A stretch of DNA of 64,000 bases. It comes from Chloroflexota bacterium (lineage in GTDB: Bacteria; Chloroflexota; Anaerolineae; Anaerolineales; Anaerolineaceae). Below the pieces are notes generated by a model, which worked only from the letters and a program-made list of their open reading frames with translations, made no database searches and was not told the origin of the DNA. How positions within the stretch are numbered: the first letter of the stretch is position 1; every line of letters starts with the position of its first letter. The position numbers and the translations under genes were made by a program. The stretch covers positions 1 to 64,000 of the forward strand of contig WOUT01000013.1 of assembly GCA_009773005.1 (NCBI GenBank), written 5' to 3'. Below are positions 18,308 through 26,521 of the stretch, one piece after another.

Positions 18308-18553
18308 ATGGATCAAACTCACTGGGAAATTTGGGCGCGAACCTTGCAACAAAAGCAGTTGACCGGGTTAGCTCTCACTCTTTTGGAGGGCGCAGGTCCA
18401 ATAAAACTGATCTTTTCACAGATCCTGTTGAGCTGCACTCCGTTTGTTGGTCAAAACCAGTCCGGTTCATGGCAGTCCTTCGCCCAAATGCTCGAAGATC
18501 AAGCGGAATGCCAGTCTTTTGCTTCTTTTTTGCGTGAGGAGAAAAACTTTTGA
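18308..18553 (+). CDS. Hypothetical small protein, first gene of unknown eight-gene cluster
   Basis: An 81-residue protein, mostly helical and without a membrane segment, that I do not recognise. A TATACT box (18292-18297) ends 10 bases before the ATG, so the cluster promoter is probably here. The TGA stop overlaps the TTG start of the next gene, and the reading frame ends in REEKNF with a GAGGAG that can serve the next gene. Confidence 0.6.
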   Translation: MDQTHWEIWARTLQQKQLTGLALTLLEGAGPIKLIFSQILLSCTPFVGQNQSGSWQSFAQMLEDQAECQSFASFLREEKNF

Positions 18554-19305
18554 GCGGATTTGAACCTCTGATCGGAATACTCTTAGTTATTTCTTTCTCT
18601 GCTTTGGTCATTCTTTTTTCATTAAAAAGGATAAGAACGAAGCATCCTCCGGTATTTCGGAAAATTATCGCCATACAGAAATTACGCCGCTCCATCGGAC
18701 TAGCCGTTGAAGATGGAACACGCATTCACGTCTCGCTCGGAAGCGCAAATTTGATTGACCCTTCAAATACATCTGCCTTGGTGGGTTTAAGCTCCCTCCA
18801 CCGCATTGGACAATTGACCTCAACGAGTGATCTGCCGCCTATTTCAACCAGCGGTAATGGCGGGTTATTAATTCTTGGCCAGGATGTACTAAGTCAAATC
18901 TCAGTGGAAACCAATACACGCGAACTATACGATCCGCAGCATGCCCAAATGACTGGAGTGACTCCGTTTTCATATGCAGTTGGAACGATGGAAGCGATGA
19001 GCGACTCAGGAATTAATGCCAATGTGTTCATCGGGAATTTTGGCCCTGAAGCCGGGTTGCTATGTGACGCATCGGAAGGGAAACAAGCCTTTACACTTGC
19101 CGCCAGCGATTCGGTTACATCACAATCCATTTTTTACGCGATGTCAGATGACACACTGATAGGGGAAGAGTTGTTTGCTTTACCTGCCTACCTGGCTTAT
19201 CATTCGACCCACCAAGCCAGTCTGCGGGTTCAGGATATCTTCAGAGTTCTGGTGGGAATCGTCTTGGTAACGGGATCAATTTTAAAAATCTTTGGGTTGA
19301 TATGA
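18550..19305 (+). CDS. DUF6754-like membrane protein
   Basis: A 251-residue protein with an N-terminal membrane helix (residues about 7-27) and a C-terminal one (residues about 230-250) around an extended soluble part. The soluble part has VEDGTRIHVSLGSANL, then SGNGGLLILGQDVLSQ and SYAVGTMEAM, which I associate with the DUF6754 family common in Chloroflexota; this family name is from memory. Start is TTG 18550, overlapping the previous stop. Next gene begins within its stop (4-bp overlap). Confidence 0.65.
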   Translation: MSGFEPLIGILLVISFSALVILFSLKRIRTKHPPVFRKIIAIQKLRRSIGLAVEDGTRIHVSLGSANLIDPSNTSALVGLSSLHRIGQLTSTSDLPPISTSGNGGLLILGQDVLSQISVETNTRELYDPQHAQMTGVTPFSYAVGTMEAMSDSGINANVFIGNFGPEAGLLCDASEGKQAFTLAASDSVTSQSIFYAMSDDTLIGEELFALPAYLAYHSTHQASLRVQDIFRVLVGIVLVTGSILKIFGLI

Positions 19306-19922
19306 AATCACCGCTTTCTTTGACCGTTGCGATTGTCGTTGGGATTGTAATCTTAATTGGATATTTTGTCCCTTCGCCCTCATTAGCCGCAATCCGAACG
19401 CCAATGCTGAATTGGGCTATGACGCTCGCCGGGATAGCCAGCCTTGTGGCGATTATCAACCTGATATTCGGTGTCCATTGGAAACGTTTACGAGAATCTG
19501 GCAGTAAACAATTCTTCAGCGCTGTAGTGATTCTTTCGTTTCTTGTTACATTGACCGCAGGTATCTTCTTTGGACCTTCGGATTCAAACTATCAAAAGGT
19601 CGTCACTGCAATTCAAGTACCTATCGAAACCAGTTTAATGGCAGTACTTGCGATCACTTTGGCGTATTCCAGTCTGCGGCTGCTTCAACGTCAACACAAC
19701 TGGATGGGTTTGTTATTTTTTCTTAGCGTAATTTTGTTTTTGGTAATCAATAGCGGAGTGATGGCTTTCGCTTCAGACATCCCAATCTTGCAGGTCTTGC
19801 TTTCCGGTTTTCACAATGTACCGGTGGCAGGCGCGAGGGGAATTTTGCTCGGAATTGCTCTTGGCAGTCTCGCGACCGGGATTCGCATTCTTATCGGCTC
19901 AGACAAACCTTATAGCGGTTAA
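19302..19922 (+). CDS. Integral membrane protein of unknown function
   Basis: A 206-residue, six-helix membrane protein with no recognised motif beyond short positively charged loops (HWKRLRESGSK, LRLLQRQHN). It overlaps the DUF6754 gene by 4 bp and the zinc-ribbon gene by 1 bp, so it is part of the same transcript and probably of the same membrane complex. Confidence 0.65.
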   Translation: MKSPLSLTVAIVVGIVILIGYFVPSPSLAAIRTPMLNWAMTLAGIASLVAIINLIFGVHWKRLRESGSKQFFSAVVILSFLVTLTAGIFFGPSDSNYQKVVTAIQVPIETSLMAVLAITLAYSSLRLLQRQHNWMGLLFFLSVILFLVINSGVMAFASDIPILQVLLSGFHNVPVAGARGILLGIALGSLATGIRILIGSDKPYSG

Positions 19923-22306
19923 TGATGGTGGATATCCTTTGCCCGATTTGTAAACGTATCAATGATTCCAACACTGAACGCTGTTGGTATTGTCAAGCCA
20001 TTCTCGGGCCTGATAGGCAGGCAGAGAAAAATCAAGATGCTGATTGGTTGTCTCCATTGAGGGATGATTCAAATCAAAAAAATGATGCGGGTCAAATTGA
20101 ATCGTCATCCGAAAATGGAGAAGTTGCATCCAACCAGGAAGAGGTTCCAGATTGGTTGGCGCGGATCCGTAATCGTGAGCAATTTGAACAGGAAGCTCAC
20201 GGGGGTGATAAAGTACAAGATTTACCAGCAGAGGCTGATTCTGAACTCCCTGATTGGTTGAGAGAGATAAAAGCTGGAAATTCAGATGAAAAAAAAGATT
20301 CACTCCCTGATGAAAGTTTAAGTCAACCTGTTTCTGATTCAAGCCTGTTTGAACCGAAGGAACAACACCTGACAGATAATACTAAAGCTAATAATGAGGA
20401 CGATACCGAAGAATGGCTGAATCAGCTGGCAGCCTGGAAACCTGCGGAATCAAAACAGAACGAAGACTCGGATAAAGGAATCAATGAATCGCTCACTGAG
20501 AAACCCTTTGAAGAATCCTTCGATGATGAAGACTTGGATAAAGGCATCATTGAATCTCCGCCGGAAACAACCTTTGAAGAATCCAGACCTACTCTTGAGA
20601 TAAATATCGAACCTTCGGAAAAACCGATTTTTGAAGACAACGCTGTGTTTTCAAAAAATGAGTACCTGGATGATGTGCAAGAATTAAAACCACAAAACAT
20701 GATCAATGAACTTCCGACCTCGGCAACTGAAGAACAGAAAACATTCGATCTGGACTCACTCTCTGGCAACGATCAACCCGATGAAGCCCAGGAGAGAACA
20801 GACTCCAAAACTAAAGAGATTCCGGAACAACCAAAATCCCCTGAACCTGCATTTGATTTTGATGTTTTACGAGTTGGGTTATTCACTGAAGTGTCGTCTC
20901 CTGATCTACTAAAGGATGACTCAAAGGGACTGGAGGAATCTTCTGAACTTGTTACACTTTCCAAAAAAGGAGGCGAAGAGGATTGGTTGACGGGATTCCA
21001 ACGCCTGGACGACGATAAGGATATTACCTCTCAGGTTTTGCCTGTTTCGCAAGATGAAACCTCAGGAAGCGCCCCATTTTTACCAAATGACCTGCCTGAC
21101 TGGTTAACATCAGAATCAAGGGAAAAACCGATTGCGAAACAGCATGATCAAATCTCTGAAGAAATAAAACCCGAGATTTTTGATGGAAGTCTGGAAAAAG
21201 CACAATTGCCCGCCTGGCTGCAAGCCATGCGTCCTGTAGAGTCAGTACCTCAAAGAGCGCCTTCTGAAAAAAAGCAAGAAGGTTCTGAAAAGGAAGGCCC
21301 CTTGGCAGGGATCGCGGGCACACTTCAGAGCGCTGTTCACGCGGGCAGTTTTCATAAGCCTGTAAGCTATGGTTCAGCGTTAAAAGTATCAGAGCGGCAA
21401 AAAACGAACGCGAATTTGATTGCAAGTTTGGTTGAGGAAACCATTAGCGACCAGGACGTTGCAGTGCCTGTGAATCAACAATTTAAACGGTTATCTCTCC
21501 GTTTCCTATTGGCTTTTCTCATGATAACTCTTGTGGTTCTGGCGAATATTTCCCTTCGAAACTTTGTCATTTTGCCAGTTTTATTTCCTGCAGAGCTTGT
21601 CAGCACGTTTGACGTTATTAATTCTTTACCTGTGGATAAACCAGTTTTATTGGCAGCAGATTTTGAAGCAGGTTTATCAGGTGAACTGAATTGGAGTTCG
21701 CAAACGCTTTTTGAACATTTCATGCGGCGGAACTTGACCGCGGCTGTCGTTTCCACTAATCCGGTAGGGTCTGCCATTTTGTCCGGGCAGTTAGAATCAG
21801 CAAATCACAATGTGGCTGCATATTCAGTTCAAAATAGCGTTGTCAACCTCGGCTACTTGGCAGGAGGCTCTACCGCCCTTCAATTCATGACCGAGGATCT
21901 GCGCTCTGCGATACCATATACGCAAGATCTGCTTCCGGCCTGGGTAAATCCGGTTTTACAAAACGTACACATTATTAAAGATTTTGGCGCGGTAGTCGTG
22001 ATCACTGACAAAGCAGAGAGCGCGCGGGTCTGGATCGAACAAGTGCAGCCTTCGCTTGGTTCTACTCCGCTACTATTCGTGGTAAGCGCGCAGGCAGCCC
22101 CCTTAGTACAACCTTACTATCAAAGCGGTCAGGTAGCAGGGTTTATATCTGGCTTCAATGGCAGTTTGGCTTATGAACAGATCATTCAACAGCCAGGAGT
22201 ATCGACGCTCCATTTGAGTTCTTATCAATTAGCAATATTGTTTGTTGTAATACTCCTTCTTATTGGCGGACTGATCAGTTGGATCCGCCCGGTTGCTTCT
22301 GTGTAA
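19922..22306 (+). CDS. Zinc-ribbon protein with repeated (D/E)WL motifs, disordered middle and two membrane helices
   Basis: A 794-residue protein. The N-terminal zinc ribbon has CPIC and CWYC. Residues about 30-510 are acidic, low-complexity and probably disordered, with about seven short motifs: DADWLSPL, VPDWLARI, LPDWLREI, EEWLNQL, EEDWLTGF, LPDWLTSE and LPAWLQAM. The last 270 residues hold a membrane helix (about 520-545), a folded extracytoplasmic domain of about 200 residues, and a terminal helix (about 765-790). The architecture suggests a membrane-bound scaffold docking several partners through the WL motifs. The function is unknown. Confidence 0.7.
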   Translation: MMVDILCPICKRINDSNTERCWYCQAILGPDRQAEKNQDADWLSPLRDDSNQKNDAGQIESSSENGEVASNQEEVPDWLARIRNREQFEQEAHGGDKVQDLPAEADSELPDWLREIKAGNSDEKKDSLPDESLSQPVSDSSLFEPKEQHLTDNTKANNEDDTEEWLNQLAAWKPAESKQNEDSDKGINESLTEKPFEESFDDEDLDKGIIESPPETTFEESRPTLEINIEPSEKPIFEDNAVFSKNEYLDDVQELKPQNMINELPTSATEEQKTFDLDSLSGNDQPDEAQERTDSKTKEIPEQPKSPEPAFDFDVLRVGLFTEVSSPDLLKDDSKGLEESSELVTLSKKGGEEDWLTGFQRLDDDKDITSQVLPVSQDETSGSAPFLPNDLPDWLTSESREKPIAKQHDQISEEIKPEIFDGSLEKAQLPAWLQAMRPVESVPQRAPSEKKQEGSEKEGPLAGIAGTLQSAVHAGSFHKPVSYGSALKVSERQKTNANLIASLVEETISDQDVAVPVNQQFKRLSLRFLLAFLMITLVVLANISLRNFVILPVLFPAELVSTFDVINSLPVDKPVLLAADFEAGLSGELNWSSQTLFEHFMRRNLTAAVVSTNPVGSAILSGQLESANHNVAAYSVQNSVVNLGYLAGGSTALQFMTEDLRSAIPYTQDLLPAWVNPVLQNVHIIKDFGAVVVITDKAESARVWIEQVQPSLGSTPLLFVVSAQAAPLVQPYYQSGQVAGFISGFNGSLAYEQIIQQPGVSTLHLSSYQLAILFVVILLLIGGLISWIRPVASV

Positions 22307-22325
22307 AAAGGATAATTAACCGCAT

Positions 22326-22997
22326 ATGCAGTTCAACGCAGACCTAATTTGGACAATTACCAGTTTTATTCTGACCCTGTTGGTATTCACCTATCTCTTC
22401 GGCGAAAATCCTGTTTTTCGATTTGTATCAGCCTTGTTTATCGGTGTAGCGTCTGGTTACTTTGCCGTCATTATTATCTACCAGGTGGTATTGCCAAGGT
22501 TGGTCGTTCCTTTGCTCGAAGGTTCTCTGATAGCATTGATTCCATTAGTCTTGTCAGGAGTATTGTTGCTTAAACTTTCCCCGCGCCTTTCTCGATTTGG
22601 AAATGTCTCAATGGCATATCTGGTTGGGGCGGGTGCGGCGATTGCGATTGGTGGAGCGGTTTTGGGCACCTTGTTCGGACAGATTAAGGGGGCGATTGCC
22701 GCATTTGAACCACAAATCAACGCGGCGGGAATTTCTCCGGTTTTATTGATCCTGGAAGGTGGTTTCCTGTTGTTGGGAACATTGGCAACACTGACATATT
22801 TTAATTTCGGCGCAAAAAATACTGCGAATATGGGTCCCAGGCGCGGGTTAATTGCGGCAATATTTGCCTGGATAGGAAAATTTTTTATTGCCATCACACT
22901 GGGAGCTGTCTTTGCAGGGGTTTTAACCGCAGCGATCACAGCGCTTGTGGAGCGTTCGGATTTCATTTTGCAAACGATCAAAGGCTTTTTGCGCTAA
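22326..22997 (+). CDS. Integral membrane protein of unknown function
   Basis: A 223-residue hydrophobic protein with about six helices and a glycine/alanine-rich middle (VGAGAAIAIGGAVLGTLFG). No family recognised. It lies between the zinc-ribbon scaffold and the MutL-like gene, 10 bases from the latter, in the same direction as its neighbours. Confidence 0.65.
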   Translation: MQFNADLIWTITSFILTLLVFTYLFGENPVFRFVSALFIGVASGYFAVIIIYQVVLPRLVVPLLEGSLIALIPLVLSGVLLLKLSPRLSRFGNVSMAYLVGAGAAIAIGGAVLGTLFGQIKGAIAAFEPQINAAGISPVLLILEGGFLLLGTLATLTYFNFGAKNTANMGPRRGLIAAIFAWIGKFFIAITLGAVFAGVLTAAITALVERSDFILQTIKGFLR

Positions 22998-23006
22998 CAG
23001 GATATT

Positions 23007-24731
23007 ATGACCACATTAATCACTGAAGCAAATTCGATTCTCGGAATTGAAATCGGTTCCATTCATACCAGGGCGATCCTGTTTGATGTTGTGGAAGAAA
23101 GTTACCATTTTATTGCTTCAGGTTCTGCCGGTTCAACCTACGGCGATCCCTTTTTTGATATTGGAGAAGGCGCTTTTGAAGCGATTGCTCGTTTGCAAGA
23201 GATTACTGGAAGAATTTTGCTTAACCATGACGGGAATTTGATCCTTCCGAGCCAGGCTGGCGCAGAAGGGGTTGACAGGTTAATTATCACGGTCTCTTGC
23301 GGGGCTGACCTTAACCTTGTTACATTTGGTCTCTTGAATGATGTTTCTTTGGAAACAGCGAACCGTCTTGCAAAGACTTCTTTTACAAATGTGATCGAAA
23401 GTTTTGGTATAAACGACCGCCGTCCAATTCATGTGCAAATGGATGCACTGCTTGCTGCCCGACCGGATATTTTAGTCGTGGCTGGTGGTACCGACCGGGG
23501 CGCGACCAGATCTGTCGCGCGCATGGTTAGTATGATCGCTACGGTATTGCAGATCATCCCCAAGGAAGAACGCCCAACCGTTTTATATTGCGGAAACCAG
23601 GCAATGGTCAAAAGGGTAAAAGAATTACTGGATAAGATAACTGAAATAAAAGTGACGAATAATATCCGCCCAACGATTGACTCTGAAGACCTTGAAAAAG
23701 CAACGGTTGACTTTGGAAAGTTAATGATGGATCATCGCATGCAAAACGTGGGCGGTCTCGATCGCATCTCACCACTTTGTAGTGATCAGCCGGTGTTATC
23801 GAGCGTTGGTTTCCAACGGGTGGTCCAATTTCTTGGAAAGCAATATGATCCAGCAAAAGGTGTTTTGGGCCTTGACTTGGGCTCAGCGCACACTATCGCG
23901 GCATATGCAAATAATAAGGAAAATTCTATAAATGTTTTCCCAAGCGGTATGGGTGTAGGCTTGGAATACGTTTTACAGAGAACTCAAATCGAAGAAATTG
24001 AAAAATGGCTGCCAGAATTGATCCCGCACGAAGAGATCCTGGCTTACCTTTGGCAAAAGACGCTATTTCCCGCAACGATTCCCGCGACATGTTCCAGTCT
24101 AGCCATCGAGCTCGCGGTTGCCCGGCATATTTTGCGCATGACGATGCGAGAATTATCTTTACGTGGAGCGTTTGTGTCGAGAACCTTTGAACCCATCATT
24201 GTTAGCGGTTCTGTGCTTACACACACAGCCACGCCGCAACAAGTTTTGCTTACATTGCTGGATGGCATTCAACCCCTCGGGATTACACCGCTGGTTCTGG
24301 ATAAACACGGTATCATCCCGCTATTAGGTGCGGCGGCAAAGATCAACCCCCTCTTGCCAGTACAGGTTCTTGAAAGCACAGCGTTTGTCAATTTGGCAAC
24401 GAGCGTTACAGCAGAGAGCAATGCTCGCTATGGAAATACGATCATGCAGGCCCGGTTGGTATATACTTCTGGTAATTACATTGATGCTGAAGTAAAACAG
24501 GGTTCACTTGTTGTGCTGCCATTAAAATCTGGTGAAACAGGACAACTCATTTTGAAAACGGTCAGACGCACACGGATCGAAGATGTTGAGATGACGAGCG
24601 AACCGATCAAGATCAAAGGGGGAGTCTGCGGCGTTGTGATCGATGCCCGCGGACGGCCACTGGAACTGCCAGCCGAAGATGCGCGGAGAAGAGAGTTATT
24701 AAAACGTTGGGCGTTCATGCTGGGCGGTTAA
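23007..24731 (+). CDS. MutL-like protein (glutamate mutase L family, ASKHA fold)
   Basis: A 574-residue protein with two ASKHA phosphate-binding segments: ILGIEIGSIHTRAILFDV near the N-terminus and VLGLDLGSAHTIAAYA (about residues 290-305), plus ITVSCGADLNLVTFGL and VVAGGTDRGAT. This arrangement matches the MutL/glutamate mutase L family, whose members in Clostridium protect or reactivate the B12 enzyme. No B12 mutase subunits (GlmS/GlmE) are seen here, so the role may differ in this cluster. It lies 40 bases upstream of the KOW-like gene. Confidence 0.75.
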   Translation: MTTLITEANSILGIEIGSIHTRAILFDVVEESYHFIASGSAGSTYGDPFFDIGEGAFEAIARLQEITGRILLNHDGNLILPSQAGAEGVDRLIITVSCGADLNLVTFGLLNDVSLETANRLAKTSFTNVIESFGINDRRPIHVQMDALLAARPDILVVAGGTDRGATRSVARMVSMIATVLQIIPKEERPTVLYCGNQAMVKRVKELLDKITEIKVTNNIRPTIDSEDLEKATVDFGKLMMDHRMQNVGGLDRISPLCSDQPVLSSVGFQRVVQFLGKQYDPAKGVLGLDLGSAHTIAAYANNKENSINVFPSGMGVGLEYVLQRTQIEEIEKWLPELIPHEEILAYLWQKTLFPATIPATCSSLAIELAVARHILRMTMRELSLRGAFVSRTFEPIIVSGSVLTHTATPQQVLLTLLDGIQPLGITPLVLDKHGIIPLLGAAAKINPLLPVQVLESTAFVNLATSVTAESNARYGNTIMQARLVYTSGNYIDAEVKQGSLVVLPLKSGETGQLILKTVRRTRIEDVEMTSEPIKIKGGVCGVVIDARGRPLELPAEDARRRELLKRWAFMLGG

Positions 24732-24771
24732 TTTTGGTATGTTTATTGCAACTAGATATTCAGGAGATATA

Positions 24772-25854
24772 ATGCACGCATTGGTTACCCAGATCCACCC
24801 GCTTGTTCAAATCCGCAGAAACCGGAGTCTCCCTGTTCCCGGTACTGTGCTGGTACGGGTGGGTCAGAAGGTCATTCCGACTGAGATCTTGGCTGAAACC
24901 AATGTTCCTTCTCAGCATTATTTAGTGGATGTGTTCCGTTCATTGGGAATGAAAAATACTACAGAAGCAGAAAAACTCGTCAACCGCAAGATCGGCGATC
25001 AATTGGATAAACAAGATATTATTGCTGAAACTGGGGGCTTTTTTTCACGGGTGATCCGCGCTCCAATGCCAGGAAAAATCGTTGCGATCAAAAATGGACA
25101 GGTGCTTCTGGAGACTGATTCTCACAAGATCACAGTTCAATCCGGGCTGACTGGTTCGGTTGTTGAAGTAATCAAAGACCGGGGAGCGGTTGTTGAAACC
25201 AACGGGATGTTGATCCAGGGAGTTTGGGGAAACGAGAGAATCGGTTTTGGGCCATTCCTGGTCGATGCGGATGCGATTGAAAAAGAATTGACACCCGCAT
25301 CACTCAGTATCACCTTGCGTGGAGCTGTTATTGCCGCTGCTTTTTGCACTCAAGAAGAAAGCCTCATAACAGCCGGCAGCCTGCCAGTGGGCGGGTTAAT
25401 TTTGGGGAGTATGAATCCAGAGCTAATTTCATGTGCAATGAAACAGAATTTTCCGATTGTCTTGTTAGAAGGATTTGGTCAAAACGGAATAAATGATCTT
25501 GCCAAAAACCTGCTGCTTTCCAACTCAAAGAGAGAAATATCCATTCATGCTGCAAAATGGGACCGATTTACTGGCAATCGCCCAGAAGTTGTGGTTTCGC
25601 TCCCAGCCGAAGGTGAATCCTATCGTGAAGTAGCAGAATTTGCGTCAGGTCAAGCTGTCAGAGTCCACGCCAATCCTTATTCTGGTCGGGTTGGATGGAT
25701 ACAAAACATCATTTCAGGTCTGGCGTCCCTGCCGAACGGATTGAGAACGACTGCCGCTGCGATTAAATTTCAAAACAATGAAAGTGCAATTATCCCATTA
25801 ATAAATCTGGATATTATTGATATAGAGAACAGATTCCTCGGTAAAACCGAATAA
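24772..25854 (+). CDS. Hypothetical protein with possible biotinyl/hammerhead-like beta domain
   Basis: About 360 residues. It begins HALVTQIHPLVQIRRNRSLPVPG, and has short beta-rich pieces such as RAPMPGKIVAIKNGQVLLET resembling lipoyl/biotinyl or KOW-like beta domains, then a longer C-terminal part. I do not recognise a named family. AGGAGA about 5 bases before the ATG at 24772 fixes the start; upstream ATG 24739 is less likely. It sits between the MutL-like and LPTTG genes. Confidence 0.6.
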   Translation: MHALVTQIHPLVQIRRNRSLPVPGTVLVRVGQKVIPTEILAETNVPSQHYLVDVFRSLGMKNTTEAEKLVNRKIGDQLDKQDIIAETGGFFSRVIRAPMPGKIVAIKNGQVLLETDSHKITVQSGLTGSVVEVIKDRGAVVETNGMLIQGVWGNERIGFGPFLVDADAIEKELTPASLSITLRGAVIAAAFCTQEESLITAGSLPVGGLILGSMNPELISCAMKQNFPIVLLEGFGQNGINDLAKNLLLSNSKREISIHAAKWDRFTGNRPEVVVSLPAEGESYREVAEFASGQAVRVHANPYSGRVGWIQNIISGLASLPNGLRTTAAAIKFQNNESAIIPLINLDIIDIENRFLGKTE

Positions 25855-25866
25855 GGAGGAAATGCC

Positions 25867-26457
25867 ATGGCACTGAATAATTTTGATGAGGATCGATTCG
25901 ACCAGGAGAGTTACGGAGGTGAGGATTTTACGCCTGAACCAGAAAAAAAACGCGGTAACCGCACCTTCCTCATTGCTATCGGGATCGTTGGAGTGATCTT
26001 TGTACTTTCTTTGATCCTGCTCTTGATCGTTGCCCCCGGGTTATTGGCAAACCAGCGGGCAGCCCAGCAGGAGCAAGCCGCGCAGATCAACGCGGCGAAT
26101 ACAGCAACCGCCATGGCAGCTACAGCAATTGCTCAACAGGCTACCCTGGCTGTGAAAACAACGGTTGCTCCCGCTGCTGGGGCTGGACCAACAAAAACAC
26201 CTGTGGTTGTAATTCTGGCGAATACGCCGGCTGCGGCATCAGGTTCTCAGCTTTCTGCTTCTGAACTCGCGACAGTCTCTGCGCTGCAGACACAAATGGC
26301 TGGCACAGGAGGAGGGGGAACCCCGGCGCCTGCCTCAACGGCTCTGCCCACCACCGGTTTTGCGGATGAAGTCGGACTGCCAATGATGGCTGGCCTCGCA
26401 GTGATCCTCGTGTTTGTGATCATTCTGAGCCGGAAGCTCAGACTAAGCGCTCGATAA
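25867..26457 (+). CDS. Surface-anchored protein with LPTTG-like C-terminal signal
   Basis: A 196-residue protein with a charged, acidic N-terminus (residues 1-30), a membrane helix (about 32-57), an Ala/Thr/Pro-rich linker and a C-terminal segment LPTTGFADE, a hydrophobic helix and the basic tail RKLR. The tail is a canonical sortase-type sorting signal plan. Because the N-terminal helix follows a cytoplasmic-looking charged segment, it may instead remain as a two-helix membrane protein. It ends the eight-gene cluster; a terminator follows. Confidence 0.6.
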   Translation: MALNNFDEDRFDQESYGGEDFTPEPEKKRGNRTFLIAIGIVGVIFVLSLILLLIVAPGLLANQRAAQQEQAAQINAANTATAMAATAIAQQATLAVKTTVAPAAGAGPTKTPVVVILANTPAAASGSQLSASELATVSALQTQMAGTGGGGTPAPASTALPTTGFADEVGLPMMAGLAVILVFVIILSRKLRLSAR

Positions 26458-26472
26458 CAAAGTATAAAAAGT

Positions 26473-26508
26473 AAATCCGGAGTTGAGAACCCTCATCCCC
26501 GGATTTTT
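26473..26508 (+). terminator. Intrinsic terminator of the unknown cluster
   Basis: Inverted repeat AAATCCGG (26473-26480) / CCGGATTT (26499-26506) with an 18-base loop, followed by TTGT. It separates the plus-strand cluster from the convergent phosphohexomutase gene. Confidence 0.7.
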
Positions 26509-26521
26509 GTATTGTTAAGTC

